64,000 nucleotides of DNA from the NCBI RefSeq assembly GCF_004006015.1, contig NZ_CP034766.1, positions 3,567,001-3,631,000 on the forward strand, given 5' to 3'. Shown here in pieces: positions 1 through 7,651 of the stretch (position 1 is the first letter of the stretch; each line of letters begins with the position of its first letter). The stretch comes from Rhodococcus sp. X156. GTDB taxonomy: Bacteria; Actinomycetota; Actinomycetes; Mycobacteriales; Mycobacteriaceae. Under the pieces are notes generated by a model, which was not told where the DNA came from, ran no database searches, and worked only from the letters and a program-made list of their open reading frames with translations. The position numbers and the translations under genes were made by a program.

Positions 1-30
1 CACAAGCGCAGCCATCATCGTTACCCTCCA

Positions 31-1095
31 GTGGTGCCAGGCGACCAAGGCGTTTCCCCGTCAGCGCAGCGCCAGCGCTGGATGCGGGTGCTGCGCTGGG
101 TCGCCGGCACCGCCCTCGTCGTGGTGCTCGCCGTCGAGGTGGTGCTGCTGGCACCGTCGTTGCGCGACGCCTGGCAGCGCCTCGGCGACGTCAGCTGGTG
201 GTGGGTGGCCGCGTCGATCACGGCACAGGCACTGTCCATGAGCGCGTTCGGCCGGTTGCAGCGCACCCTGCTGACCGCCGCCAAGGTCCCGGTGCGCCAG
301 CGTGACTCCACCGCCGTGGTCTACGCCGCCAACGCGCTGAGCGTCAGCCTGCCCGGTGGGCCGCTGTTCTCCACCACCTTCACCTTCCGGCAGACCCGCA
401 AGTGGGGGGCGAGTCGCGTGGTGGCCTCGTGGCAGCTGGCCATGAGCGGGGTCCTCGCCACCGGGACCCTTGCCCTGGTGGCCGTCACCGGCGGCCTGCT
501 GGCGGGCAGCGCCTCCAACATCGCCGGCCTGGTCACCGCCATCGTCCTCGCCCTGGTCCTCATCCTCGGTGTCCGCCTCCTCGTCACCCGGCCCAGCCTC
601 CTGGTCACCATGGCGCGCCCGCTGTTCCACGGCTGGAACGCCGTGCGCGGACAGCCCGCCGACAAGGGCATGGAGCGCGTCGGGGAGATCCTGTCGCAGC
701 TGGAGGCGGTGCAGCTGCGCGTCCCCGATCTGCTTCGGGCCTCCTGGTGGGCCCTGGCCAACTGGATCGCCGACGTCGCGTGCCTGTGGGCGGCCTGCCT
801 GGCCGCCGGGGCCAACCCCAGCGTGGGCGGGGTGCTCATCGCCTTCACCGCCGGCAAGATCGTCTCCAGCGTGCCGCTGCTCCCGGGCGGCCTGGGCATC
901 GTCGACGGCACGCTCACCGCCACCCTCGTCGCTGCGGGACTGCCCGCTGTCACGGCGCTGCCCGCCGTGGTCGTCTACCGGCTCATCAGCTTCCCGCTGG
1001 TGGCGGCCGCAGGCTGGCTGGTCTTCGCGGTGCTCTTCCGCTCCACCAACCTCGATCCGGACGACGAGGACCCCGAGGGCGACGGCCCGCACTGA
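31..1095 (+). CDS. Lysylphosphatidylglycerol synthase TM-region / flippase-like membrane protein (start uncertain)
   Basis: A multi-pass membrane protein of about 354 residues, with a first hydrophobic helix near residues 20-42. It has two conserved family blocks: SLPGGP near residues 106-111 and VPLLPGGLGIVDG at about 281-293. These mark the UPF0104 / lysylphosphatidylglycerol-synthase transmembrane domain, which moves or modifies lipid head groups at the plasma membrane. No soluble aminoacyl-transferase domain follows, so this is the stand-alone membrane part, whose substrate cannot be read from sequence. The C-terminus is acidic (DPDDEDPEGDG). The start is taken as the tandem GTG at 31. 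The frame stays open to base 1, so the gene may begin upstream of the window. Confidence 0.8.
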   Translation: MVPGDQGVSPSAQRQRWMRVLRWVAGTALVVVLAVEVVLLAPSLRDAWQRLGDVSWWWVAASITAQALSMSAFGRLQRTLLTAAKVPVRQRDSTAVVYAANALSVSLPGGPLFSTTFTFRQTRKWGASRVVASWQLAMSGVLATGTLALVAVTGGLLAGSASNIAGLVTAIVLALVLILGVRLLVTRPSLLVTMARPLFHGWNAVRGQPADKGMERVGEILSQLEAVQLRVPDLLRASWWALANWIADVACLWAACLAAGANPSVGGVLIAFTAGKIVSSVPLLPGGLGIVDGTLTATLVAAGLPAVTALPAVVVYRLISFPLVAAAGWLVFAVLFRSTNLDPDDEDPEGDGPH

Positions 1096-1163
1096 CGATG
1101 GCGAACAGCGCGGCCACCAGCAGCCAGTCGGTGCCGTGGGAACAAGTCGGAGCGCCGGCCTGT

Positions 1164-1184
1164 TAGTATTGTTGAAAGTTCAAC
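1164..1184 (+). promoter_or_regulatory. Promoter with MarR-type operator before the YceI gene
   Basis: A TAGTAT -10-like box (1164-1169) is followed directly by the inverted repeat GTTGAA-AG-TTCAAC (1171-1184), which would overlap the transcription start. Palindromes of the TTGAAnnTTCAA kind are typical MarR-family operators. The gene behind it starts at 1204 with GGAGG at 1194-1198. No MarR gene lies next to it, so the regulator would be encoded elsewhere. Confidence 0.55.
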
Positions 1185-1203
1185 CACGCACCTGGAGGCA
1201 CTC

Positions 1204-1755
1204 ATGACGTCCACCCTCGCCCTGCCCGACCTGTCCGTCGGCACCTGGACCATCGACCCCACCCACTCGAGCGTCTCGTTCAGCGTGCGCCACCTCATGG
1301 TGAGCAAGGTGCGGGGCTCCTTCCACACCTTCAGCGGCACCATCGAGGTCCCCGCCGAGGGCACCCCGACCGTGAGCGCCGAGATCGCCGTCGACTCCTT
1401 CGACACCGGCAACGCCCAGCGCGACGGCCACGTCCGCTCCGCGGACTTCATGGAGGTGGACAAGTACCCGACCATCACCTTCCGCTCCACCGGGGTGCAG
1501 GGCTCCGGCTCCGAGTTCACCCTCGTCGGCGACCTCACCATCCACGGCGTGACCAAGTCGGTCGAGCTGGCCGTGGAGTTCAACGGCGTCAGCCCGGGCA
1601 TGGGCAACGGCCCCGTCGCCGGCTTCGAGGCCAGCACGGAGATCAGCCGCAGCGCCTTCGGCATCGACATGGAGATGCCCCTGGAGGGTGGCGGTGTAGT
1701 GCTCGGTGACAAGGTGAAGATCACCATCGAGATCGAGGCCGGCCCGCAGGCCTGA
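1204..1755 (+). CDS. YceI family protein
   Basis: A 183-residue protein with the length and pattern of YceI: an N-terminal TWTIDPTHSSVSFSVRH stretch, a central KYPTITF block and the late DLTIHGVTKSV block. YceI folds as a lipocalin-like beta barrel that binds isoprenoid or polyprenoid lipids. Its role in actinobacteria is poorly defined, but is often linked to acid, osmotic or oxidative stress. There is no signal peptide, so it should be cytoplasmic, unlike the E. coli protein. The ATG at 1204 has GGAGG five bases upstream. It is a single-gene unit, with an operator upstream (1171-1184) and a strong hairpin after it. Confidence 0.9.
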   Translation: MTSTLALPDLSVGTWTIDPTHSSVSFSVRHLMVSKVRGSFHTFSGTIEVPAEGTPTVSAEIAVDSFDTGNAQRDGHVRSADFMEVDKYPTITFRSTGVQGSGSEFTLVGDLTIHGVTKSVELAVEFNGVSPGMGNGPVAGFEASTEISRSAFGIDMEMPLEGGGVVLGDKVKITIEIEAGPQA

Positions 1756-1790
1756 CCACTGCGGACGCCCAGCGCCGTCCGCCGCGCTCC

Positions 1791-1831
1791 GAAGCCGCCC
1801 GCCCCCACCGTCGTTGGGTGCGGGCGGCTTC
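1791..1831 (+). terminator. Intrinsic-type hairpin after the YceI gene
   Basis: GAAGCCGCCCGC (1791-1802) pairs perfectly with GCGGGCGGCTTC (1820-1831). Inside the loop CCCA/TGGG can extend the stem. There is no T-tract, as is common in high-G+C actinobacteria. Confidence 0.75.
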
Positions 1832-1874
1832 GTGCTGCGCGGCACCGCGCGGAGCCCACCACTAGGCTCGCGCC

Positions 1875-2675
1875 ATGTCCTTGACCCGTGGCCTCGGCCC
1901 GCTCGCACGTCCCGCCCAGGGCCGCCTCAACGGCGACATCTGGTCGGCACTGCCCGCGCACGCGCTCTACGCGCACCCCGAGCCGCGCCGGGTCACCGCC
2001 GTGCTGGACGGCACCACGGTGCTGAGCACCGACCGCGCCGTCATGCTGCACGAGACGGGCCTGCCGCCGGTCTGGTACCTGCCCGTGGACGACTTCAGCA
2101 TCGGCGTGCTGGAGCGCAGCGACACCCGCACGCACTGCCCGTTCAAGGGCGACGCCAGCTACTACAACCTGCGGGTGGGTGGCCGGCTGGTCCCTGACGC
2201 CGCCTGGTTCTACGCCGACCCGCTGCCCGGTGCCGCCGCCGTGGCGGGGACGTGCTCGCTGCGGACGGACGCCGTGGACGAGTGGTACGAGGAGGACCAG
2301 CAGGTCTTCGGCCCCCCGACCGACCCCTTCCACCGGGTGGACGTACGCCCGTCCAGCCGGCACGTGGTGGTGCGCCACGGTGAGACCGTGCTGGCCGAGA
2401 GCCGGCACCCGGTGGCGCTGTTCGAGACCGGCTTCCCCGCCCGCTTCTACCTGCCCGAGGCCGACGTGCGCGCCACGCTGCGGGAGAGCGACACCTCCAC
2501 CGTCTGCCCCTACAAGGGCACTGCGTCCTACTGGAGCCTCGCCGGCCCCGATGGCGACGTCGAGGACGTCTGCTGGAGCTACCCGGAGCCGCACGCCGAG
2601 GCCGCCGCGGTGGCCGGGCTGCGCTGCTTCGCCGGTGCCGGCGTCACCACCACCGTTGACGGCGTCGAGCAGTGA
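1875..2675 (+). CDS. Tandem DUF427 domain protein
   Basis: A 266-residue protein with two copies of the DUF427 fold, at about residues 30-120 and 150-245. Each copy carries the same signature: an ESD/RSD turn followed by a cysteine-proline-lysine-glycine motif (HCPFKGDASYYNL, then VCPYKGTASYWSL), then a WxYxDP or WSYPEP block. The function of DUF427 is unknown. The repeat of the same motif shows internal duplication. A TAGGCT box (1864-1869) lies six bases before the ATG, so a leaderless transcript is likely. The YihY gene follows after 27 bases and may be co-transcribed. Confidence 0.85.
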   Translation: MSLTRGLGPLARPAQGRLNGDIWSALPAHALYAHPEPRRVTAVLDGTTVLSTDRAVMLHETGLPPVWYLPVDDFSIGVLERSDTRTHCPFKGDASYYNLRVGGRLVPDAAWFYADPLPGAAAVAGTCSLRTDAVDEWYEEDQQVFGPPTDPFHRVDVRPSSRHVVVRHGETVLAESRHPVALFETGFPARFYLPEADVRATLRESDTSTVCPYKGTASYWSLAGPDGDVEDVCWSYPEPHAEAAAVAGLRCFAGAGVTTTVDGVEQ

Positions 2676-2702
2676 CCTGCCGCCGGTGGTAGGGGCGCCA
2701 CG

Positions 2703-3737
2703 ATGAAGGGCACCTTCACCGAGCGGGTGGACGGTTTCCAGCGGCGGCACCGGTGGGCCGGGTACCCGCTGGCCGTGGTCTACAAGTTCTTCGACGACCA
2801 GGGCAACTACCTCGCCGCACTCATCGCCTACTACGCCTTCGTCTCGCTGTTCCCGCTGCTCTACCTGTCCTCCACGGTGCTCGGCTACGTCCTCTCCGAC
2901 GACGTCCAGCTGCAGCAGCAGCTGATCGACTCCGCGGTGGGGCAGTTTCCGGTGATCGGCGACCAGCTGCAGCACCCCGACCGGATGACCGGCGGGTTCG
3001 TCCCCGTCAGCATCGGCGTGCTGGGCTCCCTCTACGGCGCCTCCGGGGTCGCCCAGGCCACCCAGCACGCGATGAACACCGCCTGGGGGGTGCCGCGCAA
3101 CAACCGGCCCAACCCCTTCGCCGCCCGCGGGCGCAGCGTCCTGCTCATCGCCACCGTGGGCCTGGCCGTGCTGGGCATCACCGCGCTGTCCATCTTCGCC
3201 CGCTACGCCGACGGCTTCGGCATCCGCGGGCCCGGGGTGGGCACCTTGCTGATGCTGACCACCGTGGTGCTGAACAGCTGGATCTTCTCGCTGACCTTCC
3301 GGCTGGCCAGCACCCGCAAGCTCACGCTGCGCAACGTCCTGCCCGGGGCGGTGGCTGCCGCCGTGGCCTGGCAGCTGTTGCAGGTGTTCGGGGCCACCTT
3401 CGTCCAGCGGGTGATCGCAAGGGCCAGCGCCATCAACGGTGTCTTCGCCCTGGTGCTCGGGCTGATCGCCTTCCTCTACATCGCGGCACTGGTCGTGGTG
3501 CTGTGCGCGGAGGCCAACGTGGTGCGGGTGGACCACCTCTACCCGCGGGCACTGCTCACGCCCTTCACCGACAACGTCGACCTCACCGCCGGGGACCGCC
3601 GGGTGTACACCACGCGGGCGGAGGCCACCCGGCACAAGGGCTTCGAGGACGTGACGGTGACCTTCCAGCAGCCCCCAACGCGGTCGGAGCCGAAGACCGG
3701 GGAGAAACCGCAGCAGCGTCCGGGACCGAAGCCCTGA
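2703..3737 (+). CDS. YihY/BrkB family envelope membrane protein
   Basis: A 344-residue integral membrane protein. The N-terminal YKFFDDQGNYLAALIAYYAF segment is the family hallmark (first helix with a conserved Gly-Asn-Tyr), and about six hydrophobic segments are visible. YihY/BrkB proteins sit in the cytoplasmic membrane. They are annotated as envelope-integrity or former 'RNase BN' proteins, but no enzymatic activity is established. The C-terminal 60 residues are hydrophilic and lysine/proline-rich, probably cytoplasmic. GGTAGGGG lies before the ATG at 2703. Confidence 0.88.
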   Translation: MKGTFTERVDGFQRRHRWAGYPLAVVYKFFDDQGNYLAALIAYYAFVSLFPLLYLSSTVLGYVLSDDVQLQQQLIDSAVGQFPVIGDQLQHPDRMTGGFVPVSIGVLGSLYGASGVAQATQHAMNTAWGVPRNNRPNPFAARGRSVLLIATVGLAVLGITALSIFARYADGFGIRGPGVGTLLMLTTVVLNSWIFSLTFRLASTRKLTLRNVLPGAVAAAVAWQLLQVFGATFVQRVIARASAINGVFALVLGLIAFLYIAALVVVLCAEANVVRVDHLYPRALLTPFTDNVDLTAGDRRVYTTRAEATRHKGFEDVTVTFQQPPTRSEPKTGEKPQQRPGPKP

Positions 3738-3779
3738 CCAGGGCGGACCTGGGCGGACCGGCCCCGTCAGCCGCAATAG

Positions 3780-3852
3780 CCAAGGGACGCAAAGTAATCC
3801 CTTTGGTAACAATTTTCCCCGTTGTCACTTTGGTACCTCTAGTGTCACGTTC
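3780..3852 (+). promoter_or_regulatory. A+T-rich structured leader before the LGFP lysozyme
   Basis: This block is much richer in A+T than its surroundings. CCAAGGGA (3780-3787) pairs with TCCCTTTGG (3798-3806, one bulged T) around a ten-base loop. CTTTGGTA occurs twice (3801-3808 and 3828-3835), and GTAACAA (3807-3813) can pair with TTGTCAC. The first hairpin followed by AATTTT may end the yihY transcript. The second half has no clear ribosome-binding site before the ATG at 3853. A riboswitch or protein-bound leader is possible but not proven. Confidence 0.4.
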
Positions 3853-5430
3853 ATGCAGATCTCGCTCCGCGCGGCGCGGCGCCGCCCCCGAGCCACCGTG
3901 GCCACGCTCCTGGCCGGCCTGATGGTGCTCGTCGCCGCCGGAGTGGCCACCGCAGCCATCAGCGGACCCGACGTGTCCAGCCACCAGCACCCCAACGGGG
4001 CGAGCGTGGACTGGGCCAAGGTGAAGAACAACGGGCGCGAGTTCGCGTTCGTGAAGTCCACCGAGGGTGTGGGCTACACCAACCCCTACTTCACCAAGGA
4101 CTGGGCGGCCATCAAGGCCAACGGGATGGTGCGCGGCACCTACCACTACGCCCGCCCGGACCGGGTGCCCGGATCGGCGGCGGCGCAGGCCCGCTACATG
4201 GTCTCGGTGGCCGGCACCATGCAGGGCGCCGGCGAGCTGGCTCCGGTGCTCGACCTCGAGGACTCCGGTGGTCTCACGCCCCCCGAGCTGGTGGCCTGGG
4301 CTCGCACCTGGCTGGAGACCATCACCTCGCTGACCGGTCGGACGCCGATCATCTACACCTACCCGTACTTCTGGCGCTCGGCGATGGCCAACAGCACCGC
4401 GTTCACCAAGTACCCGCTGTGGATCGCCGACTACAACGGCGCCTCCGCCCCCAAGACCCCGTTGCCCGGCGGCTGGACGAGCTGGACGTTCTGGCAGTAC
4501 ACCGACCGCGGCACCATCCCCGGCGTGAGCACCGGGGTGGACATCTCCCACTTCTGCTGCGACTCCGGCACCCTGGCCTCGCTGTCCAACGGCGGCGTCG
4601 GCGGCAAGCAGTCCGTCGGAGCCCCCTCGGCCATCCTCGCCCACCACCAGGCCCTCGGCGGCACCCGCTCCTACCTGGGCGCGACGACCAGCAGCGAGTA
4701 CGCGGTGCCGGGCGGGCGGGCGCAGAACTTCGCCGGCGGCGTCGTCTACTGGTCGGCATCCACCGGCGCCCGCGCGGTGCGCGGCGCGATCCTGGAGCAG
4801 TACCTGGCCCTCGGGGGCCCGTCCTCGCCGCTCGGCCTGCCCGTCACCGACGAGCTGTCCACGGCCGACGGCGCCGGTCGGTACAACAACTTCGCCAGTG
4901 GTGGGGCCCTGTACTGGTCGCCGAAGACCGGCGCGCGCGAGGTGCGCGGCGACATCGACAAGAAGTGGGGCGCACTCACGTGGGAGGCGGGCCCGCACGG
5001 CTACCCGGTGACCAACGAGCTGGGCACGCCCGACGGCAAGGGCCGCTACAACCACTTCCAGCAGGGCTCGATCTACTGGACGGCCACCACCGGGGCGCAG
5101 TCGATCCGGGGTGACATCAAGCAGAAGTGGGCCGCGCTCTCGTGGGAGGCCGGTGTGCTGGGCTACCCCACCACCGACGAGCTGGGCACCCCCGACGGGC
5201 GCGGGCGGTACAACCACCTGCAGGGCGGGTCGATCTACTGGACGCCGACCACCGGTGCGCACGAGGTGCGCGGAGCGATCAAGCAGGCGTGGTCGGCGCA
5301 GGGCTGGGAGCGTGGCGCGCTGGGCTATCCCACCAGTGGTGAGCGCGCCGTGCCCGGCGGCCGCCAGAGCGACTTCCAAGGGGGCTCGCTGTTCTGGGAC
5401 GCGGCGACCGGCGTGGTCAGCACCCGCTGA
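3853..5430 (+). CDS. Secreted GH25 muramidase with C-terminal LGFP repeats
   Basis: A 525-residue exported protein. Residues 1-36 form a signal peptide: twin basic runs (RAARRRPR), a hydrophobic core, and an ATA-A cleavage region. A GH25 lysozyme domain follows at about 37-240, with the first catalytic-site Asp in GPDVSSHQ (Asp40) and the DxE pair of the active site in LDLED (Asp134, Glu136). It cleaves the N-acetylmuramic acid to N-acetylglucosamine bond of peptidoglycan. Residues 262-525 are about five LGFP repeats, a module found on secreted proteins of mycolic-acid bacteria and thought to bind the outer envelope. The enzyme would thus be held at the cell wall for remodelling. No close neighbour shares its transcript. 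Confidence 0.92.
   Translation: MQISLRAARRRPRATVATLLAGLMVLVAAGVATAAISGPDVSSHQHPNGASVDWAKVKNNGREFAFVKSTEGVGYTNPYFTKDWAAIKANGMVRGTYHYARPDRVPGSAAAQARYMVSVAGTMQGAGELAPVLDLEDSGGLTPPELVAWARTWLETITSLTGRTPIIYTYPYFWRSAMANSTAFTKYPLWIADYNGASAPKTPLPGGWTSWTFWQYTDRGTIPGVSTGVDISHFCCDSGTLASLSNGGVGGKQSVGAPSAILAHHQALGGTRSYLGATTSSEYAVPGGRAQNFAGGVVYWSASTGARAVRGAILEQYLALGGPSSPLGLPVTDELSTADGAGRYNNFASGGALYWSPKTGAREVRGDIDKKWGALTWEAGPHGYPVTNELGTPDGKGRYNHFQQGSIYWTATTGAQSIRGDIKQKWAALSWEAGVLGYPTTDELGTPDGRGRYNHLQGGSIYWTPTTGAHEVRGAIKQAWSAQGWERGALGYPTSGERAVPGGRQSDFQGGSLFWDAATGVVSTR
4636..5427 (+). repeat. LGFP repeat tract (about five units) inside the muramidase gene
   Basis: Units of about 50-53 codons recur. Each contains a YPxT or LPVT turn, a DGxGRYNxF segment, a GGSIYW-type strand and a TGAxxVRG end. 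Units three and four are close to identical at the DNA level (about 4960-5280), implying recent duplication or gene conversion. Confidence 0.85.
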
Positions 5431-5452
5431 CCGAACGCACCCCGGACGAAGG

Positions 5453-5485
5453 ACCGCCCCCAGCGCAGCACGCGCGGGGGGCGGT
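5453..5485. terminator. Bidirectional hairpin between the convergent lysozyme and Asp23 operon
   Basis: ACCGCCCCC (5453-5461) pairs with GGGGGCGGT (5477-5485). The sequence TCTC follows on the plus side. It lies between the lysozyme stop (5430) and the last gene of the minus-strand operon (5506), so it can serve both. Confidence 0.7.
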
Positions 5486-5505
5486 TCTCTCGTCACTGTG
5501 GTGTC

Positions 5506-6051
5506 TCAGCTGCGGGCGACGCGGACGTGCAGCCGAGTCGCCAGCTCGGAGCCGTCCAGCGCCGAGTCCACCTCCTCGCGCACCCGCTCCGCGGCGTCGC
5601 GCACGGTGGCCAGGTCAGCGCTGGGGTCGACCGTCGCCGTGAGCACGATGGTCGGCCGGCCCCGGTCGAGGCTGGCCCGGCCGGTCGCGGAGCGCACCCC
5701 GTGGGTGGCGCCGAGCGAGCTGGCGGCGGCGTTGGCCACCGCCCCGACGTCGGCGCGCAGGATGCCTCGGGTCCCGCTGCCGGGCAGCCGGATCTCGGTG
5801 AGGCGGGCGCGCGGCACGTGCGCCGCCAGCCACCACAGGCCTAGCAGCACGAGCACCACACCGGCGGCGCCGGCCGCCCACGGCCACCAGCCCTGCTCGG
5901 TGGCGGTGACGATCCACGAGGCCTGCAGGGCGTCCTGCGCCCAGGGCAGCTCGTCGGCCTGCCACAGGATGCCCAGCACGCCGAGCGCCACCAGCGCAGC
6001 GCCGATGACGAACGCGAAGAACCGGTCGATGCCGACCGTCACCCTGCTCAC
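5506..6051 (-). CDS. amaP: AmaP-like membrane anchor of the Asp23 operon
   Basis: A 181-residue protein with two hydrophobic helices near residues 10-31 and 55-79, followed by a soluble domain of about 100 residues. That is the layout of the alkaline shock membrane anchor AmaP, which tethers Asp23 oligomers to the cytoplasmic membrane. The GTG at 6051 overlaps the stop of the preceding gene by four bases (GTGA), so it is translationally coupled and last in the six-gene operon. The long antisense and upstream extensions of this frame have no ribosome-binding site. Assignment rests on topology and operon position more than on strong motifs. Confidence 0.72.
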   Translation of the reverse strand: MSRVTVGIDRFFAFVIGAALVALGVLGILWQADELPWAQDALQASWIVTATEQGWWPWAAGAAGVVLVLLGLWWLAAHVPRARLTEIRLPGSGTRGILRADVGAVANAAASSLGATHGVRSATGRASLDRGRPTIVLTATVDPSADLATVRDAAERVREEVDSALDGSELATRLHVRVARS

Positions 6052-6692
6052 GAGGCACCCCCGTCGTGGCTGATCTTGGTACGCACCTTCACGCTCGGTC
6101 GGCGATCCAGCGCCTGCAGGCGCGTGCTGACCGCCTCGGCCACCGACTCCCGCAGCGCGTCCGCCTCCTTGCGGGCGGCCGTGATGGTCACCGTCACCCG
6201 CCGTCGGCCGGTGGTGGCGCGGGCGGTGGTGGTGCCGGCGACGTCGTCCGCGGTGGCCGCGGCGATGCGGGATACGTCCCGGGGCCGCATCCACAGGCCG
6301 CCGTCGCTGGTGATCTTCAGCTCGGTCCGCCGGCGGGGCTTGAGGGCCAGGTAGAGCCACCAGAGGCCCACCAGGATGGCCACCACGCCGACCGGAACCA
6401 TCCAGGTCTGCGGGGTCAGACCGTCAACCCAGTCGCCGAGCTCGGCCACCCACGACTCACCGTCGAGCGCGTCGCTGCCGAGCACGGCCTCACGGATGCC
6501 CACCAGTCCGATGACGATGACGACGCCGGCCAGGAAGATGCCCACCGACGCTGCGCCAGGAGCGGCCACCGGGGTCCGCCCGGCCAGCCCCGGACTTGCC
6601 GCCTCGCTGCGGTGCCGCCCGGTGCGCTCCTCCTGGTCGGCGCCGGCAGCAGCTTCTGCGCCGGTGCCGCCCTGCGCGGCCGCGGCGGTCAC
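6048..6692 (-). CDS. DUF6286-type membrane protein of the Asp23 operon
   Basis: A 214-residue protein with an Ala/Gly/Glu-rich N-terminal tail of about 45 residues, two hydrophobic helices (SVGIFLAGVVIVIGLVG and MVPVGVVAILVGLWWLYLAL) and a basic-start soluble C-terminal domain. It resembles its downstream neighbour AmaP in layout and looks like a paralogous anchor, as found in actinobacterial Asp23 operons. The GTG at 6692 overlaps the previous stop by four bases. No catalytic motif is visible, and function is inferred only from context. Confidence 0.68.
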   Translation of the reverse strand: MTAAAAQGGTGAEAAAGADQEERTGRHRSEAASPGLAGRTPVAAPGAASVGIFLAGVVIVIGLVGIREAVLGSDALDGESWVAELGDWVDGLTPQTWMVPVGVVAILVGLWWLYLALKPRRRTELKITSDGGLWMRPRDVSRIAAATADDVAGTTTARATTGRRRVTVTITAARKEADALRESVAEAVSTRLQALDRRPSVKVRTKISHDGGAS

Positions 6693-7084
6693 TGGACTGT
6701 CCTCGGGGCCTCGGCGAGGTCGGTGTGCACCACGTCGTCCACCCGGACGTCGACGCGGTCCACGGTGAGGCCGGTGTACTCGCCGAGCTGGTCGGCGACC
6801 TGGTCGCGCACGGCAGCGGTCACGGCCGCCACCGACCGCGGCCACTCGGTGGCGATGTTGACCTTCACCCGCACGTGCCCGCCGCTGACGTTGCTGTCCA
6901 CCTTGGGCAGTCCGCGCCCGGTCATCCAGCCCAACCCGCTGGACTGGCGGACCACGCCCTCGGTGTGCAGCGCGGCGTACTCCGCCACCCGGTTCACCGC
7001 CCGGTCGTGCACGGTCAGCGAGCCGCGCTCCCCGGGTTCGGCGGTGACGGTCGAGGAGCGGTCCGTCACCGGGTGCTCAGCCAC
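6689..7084 (-). CDS. Asp23/Gls24 family envelope stress protein (second copy)
   Basis: A 131-residue protein with the Asp23/Gls24 pattern: a RGSLTVHDRAVNRVAEYAAL entry, then a VKVNIATEWPRSVAAVTAAVRDQVADQLGEYTGL block and the terminal VDVRVDDV strand. Asp23 proteins assemble at the membrane and respond to cell-envelope stress. The start is the GTG at 7084, which overlaps the DUF2273 gene by eight bases. A longer frame to 7150 would run through that gene without a ribosome-binding site. It is diverged from the first operon gene (7648-8109), so the operon has at least two Asp23 subunits. Confidence 0.82.
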   Translation of the reverse strand: MAEHPVTDRSSTVTAEPGERGSLTVHDRAVNRVAEYAALHTEGVVRQSSGLGWMTGRGLPKVDSNVSGGHVRVKVNIATEWPRSVAAVTAAVRDQVADQLGEYTGLTVDRVDVRVDDVVHTDLAEAPRTVQ

Positions 7085-7256
7085 GGTTGCGCCCGCGGAA
7101 GAGCTCACCCAGGTCGAGCTTCCCGTCGTAGTGCGCGCCGACGGCGACACCGAGGATCCCCAGCACGATGGCGATGAGGAAGCCGCTGAAGCCGCCCGCA
7201 GCCGCGGCGATTCCGAGCAGCAGTCCCGCGTACAGGCCAGTGGTGGTGACGTTCAT
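7077..7256 (-). CDS. DUF2273 small membrane protein
   Basis: A 59-residue protein consisting almost entirely of one long glycine-rich hydrophobic stretch (LYAGLLLGIAAAAGGFSG and following), with a short charged end (DGKLDLGELFRGRNRG). This size and pattern match the DUF2273 proteins that accompany Asp23 genes. The ATG at 7256 has GGAG six bases upstream and overlaps the previous stop (ATGA). The upstream in-frame ATG at 7268 lacks a ribosome-binding site. It is probably a membrane partner of the Asp23 complex. Confidence 0.78.
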   Translation of the reverse strand: MNVTTTGLYAGLLLGIAAAAGGFSGFLIAIVLGILGVAVGAHYDGKLDLGELFRGRNRG

Positions 7257-7651
7257 GCTGTGCTCCAAGGTTGGGGTGAGCTCGGTCGAGCGATCTCGGT
7301 GAGCGGGTCGGCCCCGGGCACCGCCACGTCCTCGACGACCACGTCGACCGGTCCGTCGATCAGCGCGGCAGCGGCGCGGCGCACCGCCGCGGCGACCTCG
7401 TCGATGTCACGGCCGTAGACGACCGTGACGTGCACCGTGGTGGTGCCGGTGTCGGCAAGCCGGATCCCGGCCACCTTGCGCCCGGGCAGGTAGGTGGCGG
7501 CCTCACCGAACATGCCGCCGTGCAGGCCCGCCACCCCCGGCACCGCGAGCACCGCCGCAGCCAGCTGGTCGGCGCGGTCGGGCGGTGGCGGAGCGGACTC
7601 GCCGGCGGCAGCCTTGCCCGCCGGGGATCCGTCCGCCCGTGGTGCGGTCAC
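7253..7651 (-). CDS. Short Asp23-like protein
   Basis: A 132-residue protein with a Pro/Ala-rich N-terminus, then VPGVAGLHGGMFGEAATYLPGRKVAGIRL and a TTTVHVTVVYGRDIDEVAAAVRRAAAALI helix. This is the strand-helix order of the Asp23 domain in reduced form. It overlaps the first operon gene by four bases and the DUF2273 gene by four bases, so it is translated as part of the same coupled unit. The function is probably structural within the membrane-associated Asp23 assembly, but direct family support is weaker than for the two neighbours. Confidence 0.7.
   Translation of the reverse strand: MTAPRADGSPAGKAAAGESAPPPPDRADQLAAAVLAVPGVAGLHGGMFGEAATYLPGRKVAGIRLADTGTTTVHVTVVYGRDIDEVAAAVRRAAAALIDGPVDVVVEDVAVPGADPLTEIARPSSPQPWSTA

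Noticed and set aside
975-3812. 945-codon open frame on the minus strand
   Set aside because: Antisense to YceI, DUF427 and YihY genes, which have starts, ribosome-binding sites and family motifs. The antisense product has no recognisable domain.
4636-5427. Regularly spaced repeats that could suggest a CRISPR-like array
   Set aside because: The repeats are in frame inside the lysozyme gene, about 155 bases long, and encode LGFP modules. There are no short palindromic repeats with unique spacers and no cas genes.
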